DNA from: Bordetella genomosp. 13
Lineage (GTDB): Bacteria; Pseudomonadota; Gammaproteobacteria; Burkholderiales; Burkholderiaceae_B
Assembly (NCBI RefSeq): GCF_002119665.1
Contig: NZ_CP021111.1
Location: 1,364,001 to 1,428,000, forward strand
DNA: 64,000 nucleotides
Direction of reading: 5' to 3'
The notes below the pieces were generated by a model that searched no databases, was not told the origin of the DNA, and worked only from the letters and a program-made list of their open reading frames with translations. This document shows, in pieces, positions 45,009-54,159 of this stretch. Every line of letters begins with the position of its first letter. The stretch's first letter is position 1. The position numbers and the translations under genes were made by a program.

Positions 45009-46820
45009 TCAGTCGCGCCGCAGGCGCTGGCCGATGCGGATGGCCGGGTAGTCCTCGATCATCAGATTGGTAAGGCCCTGCTTGACGCGATGCTTGACCT
45101 GCGCGGCCGCCGACGCGATGTCCTGCGGCCGCGTATCGTCGCACAGCGCCGGCCGCACCATCAGCGCGCCCACGCCCAGCGTGACGAATGGAAAGAAGCG
45201 GGGCACGCCGTAGCGGTCCTCCGTCTCGATGCCGCCGCTGCGGCGGCCCGCCTCGTCGTACAAGACGCGGGCCCGTTCGTTGAACTCGCCGATGAGGCGT
45301 TCCAGGCGTTCGCGCCAATCCCGGCTGCGCAGCAGCACCACGAAGTCGTCGCCGCCCACGTGGCCCACGAAATCGCGCTGGGCATGGCAGTGGCGCTTGA
45401 TGACCTCCGCGCACAGCTGGATCATGTCGTCGCCGCGCCAGTAGCCATACACGTCGTTGAACGGCTTGAAATTGTCCAGGTCGCAATAGCCGACCACGAA
45501 GTCCTCATCGCCGGTCAGCAGCGTGCCGATGTGCCGGCTGATGGGAATGTTGCCGGGCAGGGCGGTCAGCGGATTGGCGTAGCGCGCCGCTTCCAGCCGG
45601 ATCTCGGTGACCGAGCGCACCAGCGCCTCGCCGGTGCCCAGTCCCGCGTAGCGGCCGTGGCGCGTCAGGATGAAGCCGTCGCGCAGATAGCGCTGGTCTT
45701 CCGAGATCAGCACCGGCGCCAGGCGGTCGATGGCGGTGTCCAGGTCCACCAGCAGCGGCTCGGGATTCATGAAGGTCGAGCAGGGGTCGCGGCCGAACAG
45801 TTCCCGCGTATAGCGGATGGCGTACTGCTCGGAGAAATCGCGCCGGTTGATCAGCCCGATGGGATAGCCCTCGGCGTCGAGCACCGCCACGGCATGCAGA
45901 TCGGCGCGCTCCAGGAACAGCCGATGCACGTCGTCATTGGTATGGCCCTCGCGACGCACCGCCGGCGCCTGCACGCTGAGGCTGGCCACGGTGTCGTAGG
46001 TGCCCGCCAGGCGCGGCGCGGGGCGGCGCAGGTTCAGCACCGCCTGCACCGGTTCGGGCAATTCGGTCAACGGCTCGGTGGCGGGCCTGCCCAGCAGCCA
46101 GCCCTGCGCATAGCGGATGCCGAGGTCGCGCACCACCGACAGGTCTTCGGCTGTCTCGATGCCTTCGGCCAGCACGGGCGTGCCCAGGCACTGGGCGGCG
46201 TTCAGCACGCAGCGCACCAATTGCTGGCGCGAGGCGTCGCCGCTGATGCCGTGGAAGAAATAGCGGTCGATCTTGATCAGGTCCGGCCGCAGTTCCGACC
46301 ACAGGCGCAGGCTGGCATGGCCCACGCCATAGTCGTCCAGCGCGATGCGCATGCCGCGTTCGCGCAGGCAGCTCAACGCCTGCGTGAGGGCATGCATGTC
46401 GTCGTGGGCGGGGTCGTATTCGGCCAGCTCGATGATGACGTTGCCGGCAGGCACGCCGCTGTCGCCCAGCAGCACTTCGGGCAGCGCGCGGCCGCAGGCC
46501 TGCCAGTGTTGCAGCACGCCGCCCGCCGACAGGTTGAGGAACAGCTTGCCGCGCAGGCCGCTGGCCGCGTAGCGCAGCAGGCCGGCCCGCAGGCAGGCCA
46601 TCTCGACTTCGCGGTAGCGGCCCTGCGCGCGCGCGGCCGCCAGCAGGGCGTCGGGCAGGTGCAGGGAATGGTCCGCGGGGCCGCGGATGAGGCTTTCGTA
46701 GCCATGGATGCGGCCGTGGAACAGGTCGGCCACCGGCTGGTAGTGCGGGGTCAGCAGCCCCTGCCGCAGGATCTCGTCCAGATCCTCGTTGCGGCTGGTA
46801 CTGGCAGGGGGATGTTGCAT
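45009..46820 (-). CDS. EAL-CBS-GGDEF-like cyclic-di-GMP signalling protein
   Basis: The 603-residue soluble protein has an EAL domain first (GYESLIRG in place of EAL; IELAEYDP; LDDYGVGHASLRLW; IKIDRYFF; AEGIET), then a CBS-like pair (about 285-410) and a GGDEF-like domain with VGGDDFVVLL. The phosphodiesterase residues look largely intact. The cyclase motif is GGDDF rather than GGDEF, and no RxxD inhibition site precedes it, so it may bind GTP without making product. The CBS pair suggests an adenine nucleotide as sensor ligand. No signal or membrane segment is present. It is divergent from rdgB. Confidence 0.88.
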   Translation of the reverse strand: MQHPPASTSRNEDLDEILRQGLLTPHYQPVADLFHGRIHGYESLIRGPADHSLHLPDALLAAARAQGRYREVEMACLRAGLLRYAASGLRGKLFLNLSAGGVLQHWQACGRALPEVLLGDSGVPAGNVIIELAEYDPAHDDMHALTQALSCLRERGMRIALDDYGVGHASLRLWSELRPDLIKIDRYFFHGISGDASRQQLVRCVLNAAQCLGTPVLAEGIETAEDLSVVRDLGIRYAQGWLLGRPATEPLTELPEPVQAVLNLRRPAPRLAGTYDTVASLSVQAPAVRREGHTNDDVHRLFLERADLHAVAVLDAEGYPIGLINRRDFSEQYAIRYTRELFGRDPCSTFMNPEPLLVDLDTAIDRLAPVLISEDQRYLRDGFILTRHGRYAGLGTGEALVRSVTEIRLEAARYANPLTALPGNIPISRHIGTLLTGDEDFVVGYCDLDNFKPFNDVYGYWRGDDMIQLCAEVIKRHCHAQRDFVGHVGGDDFVVLLRSRDWRERLERLIGEFNERARVLYDEAGRRSGGIETEDRYGVPRFFPFVTLGVGALMVRPALCDDTRPQDIASAAAQVKHRVKQGLTNLMIEDYPAIRIGQRLRRD

Positions 46821-46925
46821 GGGTCTTGCGGGCCTTGACAGATGTCGCGGGCAACATGGTGGCGTGCCTTTGTGTCCATAGTGTGGCCGTGAGGCTGTCC
46901 GTGTTCCTGCTTATACAATTCGTCC

Positions 46926-47549
46926 ATGAATGCCTCATCCGATTCCGTCACATCCCGCCGGGTGGTGCTGGCCTCCGGCAATCCCGGCAAGCTGCGCGAG
47001 TTCGCCGCGCTGTTCGCTCCGCTGGGCATCGAACTGGTGCCGCAAGGCGAACTGGGCGTGTCCGAGGCCGACGAGCCGCACGTCACCTTCGTCGAGAACG
47101 CCCTGGCCAAGGCCCGCCACGCCAGCCTGCATACCGGCCTGCCGGCGCTGGCCGACGATTCCGGCCTGTGCGTCGCCGCGCTGGGCGGCGCGCCCGGCGT
47201 GTATTCCGCGCGCTACGCGCAGCGCCACGGCGGCGAGAAAAGCGACGCCGCCAACAACGCGCTGCTGGTGCGCCAGCTGGCCGGCCACGCCGACCGCCGC
47301 GCCTGGTACGTCGCGGTGCTGGTCTACGTACGCAGCGCGGACGATCCCCAGCCGCTGATCGGCGAGGGCGTCTGGCACGGCGAGATCGTCGAGCCCCCCG
47401 ACGGCGAACACGGCTTCGGCTACGACCCGCACTTCTACCTGCCCGACCTGGGCGCAACCGCCGCGGCGCTGGACCCTGTCGAGAAGAACCGCGTCAGCCA
47501 TCGCGCCCGCGCGCTGCGCCAGTTGCTGGACAAGCTCGCAGCAGCCTGA
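46926..47549 (+). CDS. rdgB: XTP/dITP pyrophosphatase (non-canonical purine NTP hydrolase)
   Basis: This 207-residue protein has the Ham1/RdgB motifs SGNPGKLREF, FVENALAKARHAS, ADDSGLCVAALGGAPGVYSARYA and GFGYDPHFYLPD. It removes deaminated purine triphosphates (ITP, XTP, dITP) from the nucleotide pool. It is followed seven bases later by hemW, an arrangement common in beta-proteobacteria. Confidence 0.97.
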   Translation: MNASSDSVTSRRVVLASGNPGKLREFAALFAPLGIELVPQGELGVSEADEPHVTFVENALAKARHASLHTGLPALADDSGLCVAALGGAPGVYSARYAQRHGGEKSDAANNALLVRQLAGHADRRAWYVAVLVYVRSADDPQPLIGEGVWHGEIVEPPDGEHGFGYDPHFYLPDLGATAAALDPVEKNRVSHRARALRQLLDKLAAA

Positions 47550-47555
47550 CACCGC

Positions 47556-48785
47556 ATGCCCCGCACCATTCCCCTGCAACCCGTCGGCGCCGCGCCCCGC
47601 GCGCGCGCCGTCATGCCGGCCGGCCCGGCCACGCTGACCAGCCTGCCGCCCTTGTCCGTCTACGTGCACGTGCCGTGGTGCGTGCGCAAGTGCCCGTATT
47701 GCGATTTCAACTCGCACGCCGCTGCCGAGATGCCCGAACGGGCCTACCTGGACGCGCTGCGCGCCGACCTCGAACAGTCGCTGCCGTCGATCTGGGGCCG
47801 GCAGGTGGTGTCGGTGTTCCTGGGCGGCGGCACGCCCAGCCTGCTGTCGGCCGCCGGCCTGGACGAACTGCTGGCCATGCTGCGCGCCTGCCTGAATCTG
47901 CTGCCGGATGCCGAGATCACCATGGAGGCCAATCCCGGCACGGCCGAAGCGCAGCGCTTCCGGGATTACGCCGGCAGCGGCGTCACGCGCTTTTCGCTGG
48001 GCATCCAGAGCTTCGACGATGCCCAACTGGGGCGCTTGGGCCGCATCCATGATGCGGCGCAGGCGCGCGCCGGCATCGAGATGGCCCAGCGCGCGGTCTC
48101 GCGCGTCAACCTCGACCTGATGTTCGCGCTGCCGGGGCAGACGCTGGAGGCCTGTCTGGCAGACGTGCGGCAGGCCCTGTCGTTCGGCACCGAGCACCTG
48201 TCGATGTACCACCTGACGCTCGAGCCGAACACCGTATTCGCCAAGTACCCGCCAGAGGGGCTGCCCGACGACGACGTGGGCGCGGCCATGCAGGACGCGG
48301 TGGAGGCCGAACTGGCCGCGGCGGGGTTGCAGCGCTACGAGGTGTCGGCCTATGCGCGGCAGGGCGCGCGCTGCCGCCACAACCTCAACTACTGGGAGTT
48401 CGGCGACTACCTGGGCCTGGGCCCCGGCGCGCACGGCAAGCTGTCATTTCATGACCGTATCGTCAGGGAAGCCCGGGCGCGCCAGCCGGAGTCGTGGATG
48501 GAGCGGGCAGGGCGGCGCGACGGCAGCCACATCGCCGAACAGCGCGTAGTGGGCGCCGACGAGCTGCCGTTCGAATTCATGCTGAACGCCCTGCGCCTGA
48601 AGGACGGCGTCGCCGCCGGCCTGTTCGCCGAACGCACCGGCTTGTCGCTTGCCGCCATCGCGCACCAATTGGAAGCAGCGACGGCCAAGGGCCTGCTCGA
48701 TGCGGATCCGACGCGCCTGCGGGCCACCGCCCTGGGATGGCGCTTCCTGAATGACCTGCAGGAAATGTTCCTGTCCGGGGAATGA
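47556..48785 (+). CDS. hemW: HemW, radical SAM haem chaperone
   Basis: The 409-residue protein has the radical SAM cluster motif CVRKCPYCDFNSH, with the extra cysteine and HxxF-type ending typical of HemW/HemN, then GGGTPSLLS and NLDLMFALPGQT. It was long annotated as oxygen-independent coproporphyrinogen oxidase, but HemW inserts haem into proteins. The first 25 or so residues before LSVYVHVPWC are variable, so the start could be slightly later. Its stop codon lies within the NtrC-site region of glnA. Confidence 0.95.
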   Translation: MPRTIPLQPVGAAPRARAVMPAGPATLTSLPPLSVYVHVPWCVRKCPYCDFNSHAAAEMPERAYLDALRADLEQSLPSIWGRQVVSVFLGGGTPSLLSAAGLDELLAMLRACLNLLPDAEITMEANPGTAEAQRFRDYAGSGVTRFSLGIQSFDDAQLGRLGRIHDAAQARAGIEMAQRAVSRVNLDLMFALPGQTLEACLADVRQALSFGTEHLSMYHLTLEPNTVFAKYPPEGLPDDDVGAAMQDAVEAELAAAGLQRYEVSAYARQGARCRHNLNYWEFGDYLGLGPGAHGKLSFHDRIVREARARQPESWMERAGRRDGSHIAEQRVVGADELPFEFMLNALRLKDGVAAGLFAERTGLSLAAIAHQLEAATAKGLLDADPTRLRATALGWRFLNDLQEMFLSGE

Positions 48786-48831
48786 TCCGATTTGGTGCGT
48801 AGTGCACCATGTTTTGCACCATAATGGTGCT
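48783..48831 (+). promoter_or_regulatory. NtrC enhancer region upstream of glnA
   Basis: TGCACC-ATAAT-GGTGCT (48815-48831) fits the NtrC consensus TGCACC-N5-GGTGCA at 11 of 12 positions and is centred about 86 bases before the predicted glnA transcription start. A weaker site, TGATCC-N5-GGTGCG, lies at 48783-48799 over the hemW stop codon, and a lone TGCACC half-site lies at 48803. Confidence 0.75.
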
Positions 48832-48882
48832 ATGTCGCGGGCGGGCTGCACCGCGCCTGCGGGCAATCCCGAGGTTCCGAGT

Positions 48883-48898
48883 TGGCATGCTTATTGCT
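48883..48898 (+). promoter_or_regulatory. Sigma-54 promoter of glnA
   Basis: TGGCATGCTTATTGCT has the invariant GG (48884-48885) and GC (48896-48897) ten bases apart, matching the -24/-12 consensus TGGCAC-N5-TTGC. Transcription should start near 48909. Together with the NtrC sites upstream it makes glnA nitrogen-controlled. Confidence 0.85.
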
Positions 48899-48959
48899 TA
48901 ATAAGCCATTGCCAGTCGGGCCGACCGCCCACGACGCATTTATCAATCATGGAGATGAC

Positions 48960-50372
48960 ATGGCAAGCGCCAAAGACGTTCTCAAACAGATCGCCGACAA
49001 CGAAGTCAAGTTCGTGGATTTCCGCTTCACCGACACCAATGGTCGCGAGCACCATGTGTCGGTTCCCGCCCACAGCGTGGACGAGGACAAGCTGGAAAGC
49101 GGCCAGGCCTTCGATGGCTCGTCGATCCCGGGCTGGAAGGGTATCGAGGCGTCCGACATGCTGCTCATCCCCGACGTGGAAACGGCCAACCTGGATCCGT
49201 TCCGCGAAGAACCCACGCTGATCCTGACCTGCGACGTCGTCGAGCCCTCGGACATGAAGGGCTACGACCGTGACCCGCGTTCGCTGGCCAAGCGCGCCGA
49301 AGCCTACCTGAAGTCCTCGGGCCTGGGCGACACCGCCTACTTCGGTCCCGAACCCGAGTTCTTCGTGTTCGACGGCGTGACCTGGAACACCGACATGTCG
49401 GGCACGTTCGTCAAGATCAAGTCCGAAGAAGCCCCCTGGTCCACCGGCCTGGAGTTCGAAGGCGGCAACATGGGCCATCGTCCGGGCGTCAAGGGCGGCT
49501 ACTTCCCCGTGCCCCCGGTCGACTCGTTCCAGGACATGCGTTCGGAAATGTGCCTGGTGCTGGAGCAGATGGGCGTGCCCGTCGAAGTGCACCACCACGA
49601 AGTGGCCGCTCCCGGCCAGCTTGAAATCGGCACCAAGTTCAGCACGCTCGTGCGCCGCGCCGACTGGAACCAGGTCCTGAAGTACGTCGTGCACAACGTC
49701 GCGCACGCCTACGGCAAGACCGCCACCTTCATGCCCAAGCCCGTCGTCGGCGACAACGGTTCCGGCATGCACGTGCACCAGTCCATCTGGAAGGACGGCC
49801 AGAACCTGTTCGCGGGCAACGGCTACGCCGGCCTGTCCGAGTTCGCGCTGTACTACATCGGCGGCATCATCAAGCACGCCCGCGCGCTGAACGCCATCAC
49901 CAACCCCGGCACCAACTCGTACAAGCGCCTGGTTCCGCACTTCGAAGCTCCGGTCAAGCTGGCCTACTCGGCCCGCAACCGCTCGGCCTCGATCCGCATC
50001 CCGTACGTCGGCAACCCGAAGGGCCGCCGCATCGAGACGCGCTTCCCGGATCCCCTGGCCAACCCGTACCTGGCGTTCTCGGCCCTGATGATGGCTGGCC
50101 TGGACGGCGTCCAGAACAAGATCCACCCCGGCGATCCGGCCGACAAGAACCTGTACGACCTGCCGCCGGACGAAGACGCGAAGATCCCGACCGTCTGCGC
50201 CTCGCTGGACCAGGCGCTGGAAGCCCTGGACAAGGACCGCGAGTTCCTGACCCGCGGCGGCGTGTTCAGCAACGAGATGATCGACGCGTACCTGGCGCTG
50301 AAGGAAGCCGACGTGCAACGTCTGCGCATGACGACGCACCCGGTCGAATTCGACATGTACTACAGCCTGTAA
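48960..50372 (+). CDS. glnA: Glutamine synthetase, type I
   Basis: The 470-residue protein shows [49 protein letters not shown] and PNPYLAF-type motifs ([13 protein letters not shown]). Tyr399 in [10 protein letters not shown] is the adenylylation site, so activity is probably controlled by GlnE. It condenses ammonia and glutamate using ATP. The ATG at 48960 has GGAG five bases upstream; a longer frame exists, but the conserved start is [10 protein letters not shown]. The gene leads a nitrogen-control locus with ntrB and ntrC. Confidence 0.98.
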   Translation: MASAKDVLKQIADNEVKFVDFRFTDTNGREHHVSVPAHSVDEDKLESGQAFDGSSIPGWKGIEASDMLLIPDVETANLDPFREEPTLILTCDVVEPSDMKGYDRDPRSLAKRAEAYLKSSGLGDTAYFGPEPEFFVFDGVTWNTDMSGTFVKIKSEEAPWSTGLEFEGGNMGHRPGVKGGYFPVPPVDSFQDMRSEMCLVLEQMGVPVEVHHHEVAAPGQLEIGTKFSTLVRRADWNQVLKYVVHNVAHAYGKTATFMPKPVVGDNGSGMHVHQSIWKDGQNLFAGNGYAGLSEFALYYIGGIIKHARALNAITNPGTNSYKRLVPHFEAPVKLAYSARNRSASIRIPYVGNPKGRRIETRFPDPLANPYLAFSALMMAGLDGVQNKIHPGDPADKNLYDLPPDEDAKIPTVCASLDQALEALDKDREFLTRGGVFSNEMIDAYLALKEADVQRLRMTTHPVEFDMYYSL

Positions 50373-50381
50373 TGGGCGCTC

Positions 50382-50403
50382 GGACGGGCCTGCGGGCTCG
50401 TCC
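50382..50403 (+). terminator. Hairpin directly after glnA
   Basis: GGACGGGCC (50382-50390) and GGCTCGTCC (50395-50403) pair with one mismatch around TGCG, ten bases past the glnA stop. With no T-run it may act as an attenuator or an mRNA stabiliser between glnA and ntrB. Confidence 0.45.
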
Positions 50404-50412
50404 GCACGGCAC

Positions 50413-50435
50413 CGCCGGCGGCTGCGCCGCCGGCG
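50413..50435 (+). repeat. Second hairpin between glnA and ntrB, 10-base perfect stem
   Basis: CGCCGGCGGC (50413-50422) and GCCGCCGGCG (50426-50435) enclose TGC. With the previous hairpin it makes a tandem structured leader of 220 bases before ntrB, suited to lowering ntrBC expression relative to glnA. Confidence 0.45.
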
Positions 50436-50592
50436 CGCAGGGCGGGTCTGCCCGGCATCCTGGCGAGCCGGCGGTCTGTCCTGCGGCAAGCCGTTGCCCG
50501 CGGGGGGCCAGCGCCTGCCGCGGTTTTCCGCGGCGTCGCCGGCCGCTGGCCGGCCCGCGTGCCCGCCTTACGGCTGCTCTGGTGCTTTAGCG

Positions 50593-51657
50593 ATGAATGT
50601 AGACGCCTTTGATTTGCTAGCCACGTCCGTTTTCCTCGTTAACGAGCGCGGCCACATCGAATACGCCAACGCCGCCGCCGAAGACCTGTTCGGCCGATCG
50701 CGCAAGCAACTGCGCGGCCTTTCCGCGGTAAGCCTGTTCGATCATCCCGAAGACCTGCAAGCCTCCATTGATGGCGCGGTCGCGGGCAAGTTCGCCGACG
50801 TGCGGCAGCTGACCTCGCTGCGCCGCATCACCGACTCGGTCGAAGTCACCGTCACCACCGTGGCGCTTGCCGGGCAGCCCTGGCCGGTGATGATAGAAAC
50901 GCGCGAGATCGAGCAGCGCACGCTGGCCGATCGCAATCACCGTCTGGTCGAAGAGATCGAGTCGCACCGCGAGCTGCTGCGCAATCTGGCGCATGAAGTG
51001 AAGAATCCCCTGGGCGGCCTGCGCGGCGCGGCCCAGTTGCTCGAATCCGAGCTGCCCAGCGCGGCCCTGGCCGAGTACACGCAGGTCATCATTTCCGAGG
51101 CCGACCGGCTGCAGGCGCTGGTCGACCGCCTCAGCGGCCCGCAGCGCGTGCCGCTCAATGCCAAGCCGGTCAACATCCATGAGATCTGCGAGCGCGTCTG
51201 CGCGCTGATCCAGGCCGAGTTCCGCGACGGCGTCAGCCTGGTGCGCGACTATGACGCCTCCGTGCCCGACCTGTACGGCGACGCCGCCCGCCTGATGCAG
51301 TCCGTGCTCAACGTGGCGCGCAACGCCGCGCAGGAACTGACGCTGCAGAAGGCAGGCGCCGACGTGCCGTCGCCGCAGATCACGCTGCGTACCCGCGTGG
51401 CGCGCCAGGTGATGCTGGCGCACCGGCACCATCGCCTGGCGCTGGTGCTGTCCATCATCGACAACGGTCCGGGCGTGCCCGAGCACATCCGCGATCGCAT
51501 CTTCCACCCCCTGGTCACGGCGCGCCCCGGCGGTACCGGCCTGGGCCTGTCGCTGGCCCAGGATTTCGTGCAGCAGCACGGCGGCCTCATCGAATTCGAG
51601 TCGCGTCCGCGACACACCGAGTTTCGCCTGGTCCTACCGATGGAGCCCCCACTTTGA
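50593..51657 (+). CDS. ntrB: Nitrogen sensor histidine kinase NtrB (GlnL)
   Basis: The 354-residue soluble kinase has an N-terminal PAS domain (FDLLATSVFLVNERGHIEYANAAAEDLFG), the H-box NLAHEVKNPLGGLRGAAQLLE with His134 as phospho-acceptor, and the ATPase motifs VLNVARNAAQE, IIDNGPGVPE and GGTGLGLSLAQ. PII should control its switch between kinase and phosphatase. It lacks membrane segments, as expected. The ATG at 50593 was chosen over a longer frame because it begins the PAS domain. It overlaps ntrC by one base. Confidence 0.96.
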   Translation: MNVDAFDLLATSVFLVNERGHIEYANAAAEDLFGRSRKQLRGLSAVSLFDHPEDLQASIDGAVAGKFADVRQLTSLRRITDSVEVTVTTVALAGQPWPVMIETREIEQRTLADRNHRLVEEIESHRELLRNLAHEVKNPLGGLRGAAQLLESELPSAALAEYTQVIISEADRLQALVDRLSGPQRVPLNAKPVNIHEICERVCALIQAEFRDGVSLVRDYDASVPDLYGDAARLMQSVLNVARNAAQELTLQKAGADVPSPQITLRTRVARQVMLAHRHHRLALVLSIIDNGPGVPEHIRDRIFHPLVTARPGGTGLGLSLAQDFVQQHGGLIEFESRPRHTEFRLVLPMEPPL

Positions 51658-53162
51658 TGAAACCCGTTTGGATAGTCGACGACGATCAGGCCATACGCTG
51701 GGTGCTCGAGAAAGCCCTGGCGCGCGCCGGCATCGCCACGCGCAGCTTCTTCCAGGCTTCCGACGTGCTCGACGCCTTGTCGCGCGACATGCCGTCGGTG
51801 CTGGTGTCCGATATCCGCATGCCCGGCGGCAACGGCCTGGAACTGCTGCGCCAGATCAAGGAACGCCATGCCGGCCTGCCCGTCATCGTGATGACGGCCT
51901 TCGCCGACCTGGACAGCACGGTGTCCGCCTTCCAGGGCGGCGCCTTCGACTACCTGGCCAAGCCCTTCGACATCAACGAGGCGGTGGCGCTGATCCAGCG
52001 CGCCATGCAAGAGGCCGAGCCGCAGGATGACGCGCCGGAGCAGGCCGAGGGCCAGCAGACCGGCGAGCGCTGGATGATGACGCAGTCCTCGTCCACCGCC
52101 ATGCAGGAGGTCTTCCGCGCCATCGGCCGGCTGGCCCAGTCCAAGGTCACGGTGCTGATCACCGGCGAGTCGGGCACCGGCAAGGAACTGGTGGCGCGGG
52201 CGCTGCACGGCCATGGCGCGCGCGCCTCGGGACCCTTCGTGGCGCTGAACGCGGCGGCCATTCCGCGCGACCTGCTCGAGGCGGAGCTGTTCGGCCATGA
52301 GCGCGGCGCGTTCACGGGCGCCAATACGCTGCGGCGCGGCCGTTTCGAGGAAGCGCACGGCGGCACGCTGTTCCTGGACGAGATCGGCGACATGCCCATC
52401 GAGCTGCAGACCCGCCTGTTGCGCGTCCTGGCCGAAGGCAGCTTCTACCGCGTGGGCGGCGCCCAGCCGGTGCGCGTGGACGTGCGCATCGTGGCCGCCA
52501 CCCACCAGCCGCTCGAGCAGCGCGTCGAGCAGGGACTGTTCCGCGAAGACCTGTTCCATCGCCTGAACGTCATCCGCCTGCGGCTGCCGCCGCTGCGCGA
52601 ACGGGTCGAAGACATCCCCGCGCTGGCCAATCATTTCCTGGCCGCCAGCGCCCGTTCGCTGGGCGTGCCGGTCAAGCGCCTGACGCCCGAGGCCACGGCG
52701 GTGCTGACCCGCTTCGATTTCCCGGGCAACGTGCGCCAGCTCGAGAACTTCTGCCATTGGCTTACCGTGATGGCGCCGGGGCAGACCATCGATCGCAACG
52801 ACCTGCCGCCGGAGATCAGAGCCGTCGAGCATGCGTCCGCAGCGGCCGCGGTCATGCGCACGGCGGCCGCGGCCGACACGCCGGTATCCGCCCCGCCGGG
52901 GCACACCGGCACGGTGATCTATGCCGACGAGGCCATCCCCGCCGGCGGTTGGCAGGATGCGCTGCTGCGCGACGCGCAGCGCCGCCTCGAGCGCGGCGAG
53001 CCCGCCGTGATGGCCACGCTGACGCGGCAGTTCGAGAAGATCCTGCTGCAGAGCGCGCTGGACGCCAGCCGCGGCCGGCGTGTCGAGGCGGCGTCGCGGC
53101 TGGGTATCGGGCGCAATACGATCACGCGCAAACTGCGCGAGCTGGGCATCGAGGACGACTAG
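51657..53162 (+). CDS. ntrC: Nitrogen response regulator NtrC (GlnG)
   Basis: The 501-residue protein has a receiver domain (WIVDDDQAIRW; phosphorylated Asp52 in LVSDIRMPGG; lysine in YLAKPF). An AAA+ domain follows with Walker A GESGTGKE and the sigma-54 loop ELFGHERGAFTGA, then a Fis-type C-terminal helix-turn-helix (EAASRLGIGRNTITRKLREL). It activates sigma-54 promoters such as that of glnA. The ATG at 51657 overlaps the ntrB stop (TGATG). An Ala/Pro-rich linker (about residues 395-420) separates the last two domains. Confidence 0.97.
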   Translation: MKPVWIVDDDQAIRWVLEKALARAGIATRSFFQASDVLDALSRDMPSVLVSDIRMPGGNGLELLRQIKERHAGLPVIVMTAFADLDSTVSAFQGGAFDYLAKPFDINEAVALIQRAMQEAEPQDDAPEQAEGQQTGERWMMTQSSSTAMQEVFRAIGRLAQSKVTVLITGESGTGKELVARALHGHGARASGPFVALNAAAIPRDLLEAELFGHERGAFTGANTLRRGRFEEAHGGTLFLDEIGDMPIELQTRLLRVLAEGSFYRVGGAQPVRVDVRIVAATHQPLEQRVEQGLFREDLFHRLNVIRLRLPPLRERVEDIPALANHFLAASARSLGVPVKRLTPEATAVLTRFDFPGNVRQLENFCHWLTVMAPGQTIDRNDLPPEIRAVEHASAAAAVMRTAAAADTPVSAPPGHTGTVIYADEAIPAGGWQDALLRDAQRRLERGEPAVMATLTRQFEKILLQSALDASRGRRVEAASRLGIGRNTITRKLRELGIEDD

Positions 53163-53196
53163 GCGGTAAGCCGGTCGCCGCCTCGTGCCGATGCGA

Positions 53197-53220
53197 GCGG
53201 GCCCGCGAGGGCCCGCTTTT
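53197..53220 (+). terminator. Intrinsic terminator of the glnA-ntrBC locus
   Basis: GCGGGCCC and GGGCCCGC form a perfect eight-base stem with a GCGA loop, followed directly by TTTT. It lies 34 bases past the ntrC stop. Its last base overlaps the stop codon of the convergent gene. Confidence 0.85.
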
Positions 53221-53711
53221 CATTGCGGCTTCAGCAGCTCCACCAGTCGCCACGTATCCAGGAACGCCAGCACGTCGACGATCTTGCCGTCGCGCATCTG
53301 CATGCGCCACGCGTAGCTGTTGTCGTAGGCGCTGCCGTCCTTCGCGGTGGCGCGACCATCCCAGAAAACGATCACCGTGTCGTCGTCGGCGTGGATGTGC
53401 CGCACGAGAGGAACGATGGGCTTGGCCAGCTTCGCGCTGATCGGCGCCACCGACACGTCCAGCAGTTCCCGCCTGGAATGGAACACGCCGGACACCGGGC
53501 TGGCGCCCGCGATGGTCCATCGAGCCTGCTCGTGCAGCAGGTCGAATATCGTGCCGTTGCCCCGGCTCCATTGATCGAACGCCTGCCTGACCAGTCTCTC
53601 GTTCGCCTGCGCCTGCGCGTCGCGGGCCGGCTCCGCGCCTGCCGGCAGGCCCACTGCGGCGCCGGCCAGCAGTCCCGCGGCCAGGGCCAGCGCATGTCTG
53701 CGTATCGGCAT
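53220..53711 (-). CDS. Exported NTF2/SnoaL-like small protein
   Basis: The 163-residue protein has a signal peptide (MPIRRHALALAAGLLAGAAVGLPAGA) followed by a SnoaL/NTF2-type domain: NERLVRQAFDQWSRGNGTIFDLLHEQARWTI and later VIVFWDGRATAKDGSAYDNSYAWRMQMRDGKIVDVLAFLDT. Such folds bind small hydrophobic molecules or act as simple isomerases. It lies ten bases after the Atu4866-like gene on the same strand, so the two probably form a transcription unit. The ligand is unknown. Confidence 0.8.
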   Translation of the reverse strand: MPIRRHALALAAGLLAGAAVGLPAGAEPARDAQAQANERLVRQAFDQWSRGNGTIFDLLHEQARWTIAGASPVSGVFHSRRELLDVSVAPISAKLAKPIVPLVRHIHADDDTVIVFWDGRATAKDGSAYDNSYAWRMQMRDGKIVDVLAFLDTWRLVELLKPQ

Positions 53712-53721
53712 CCCGGCCTCC

Positions 53722-54159
53722 TTATTCGGCTTCGCGGCGGAACACCATGCCGCCGTGGTGCAGCACGTCCTTGGAAACGAACACGCCGTCGGCGGTGAAA
53801 CCGGTGTCGTCCCAGTATTCGATGCGGTTCCCGGTGACCTCATAGCGGCCCCGGTAGGCGCTGGCGCGGTCGCCGCGCGCTTCGTCGTAGCGGTTCTCGG
53901 GCAGCAGTTCGTGGCGGATATAGCCGTCCTCGGTGACCCACATGCCCACATAAGGATGATTTGCCATGGCAGGCTCCGTTGCCGCGCGGGAGTCGGCCTG
54001 CGCGGGCTGGGCGGCGGCCAGGCCCGTGCAGGTGCTTGCGATGGCCGCGGCCAGCAACGGAGCGGCGAAGGTACGCATCGCGGCGGCTTTCAGTACCGGC
54101 ACGGTGTGCTTCGCGGTCGGGCCCGATGCGGACGGCATGAGGTGCGGTCGATTCATCAT
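53722..54159 (-). CDS. Exported Atu4866-family protein
   Basis: The C-terminal 75 residues (HPYVGMWVTEDGYIRHELLPENRYDEARG to KDVLHHGGMVFRRE) match the small beta-rich Atu4866 family, whose function is unknown. The start at 54159 has a strong GGAGG site, but it puts 27 residues before a typical signal peptide (MRTFAAPLLAAAIASTCTGLAAA). The ATG at 54078 would start exactly at that signal peptide and is a realistic alternative. It shares an operon with the NTF2-like gene. Confidence 0.75.
   Translation of the reverse strand: MMNRPHLMPSASGPTAKHTVPVLKAAAMRTFAAPLLAAAIASTCTGLAAAQPAQADSRAATEPAMANHPYVGMWVTEDGYIRHELLPENRYDEARGDRASAYRGRYEVTGNRIEYWDDTGFTADGVFVSKDVLHHGGMVFRREAE

Noticed and set aside
48665..48672. 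CCAATTGG within hemW
   Set aside because: Same reasons: no central AA and fully inside a conserved coding region.
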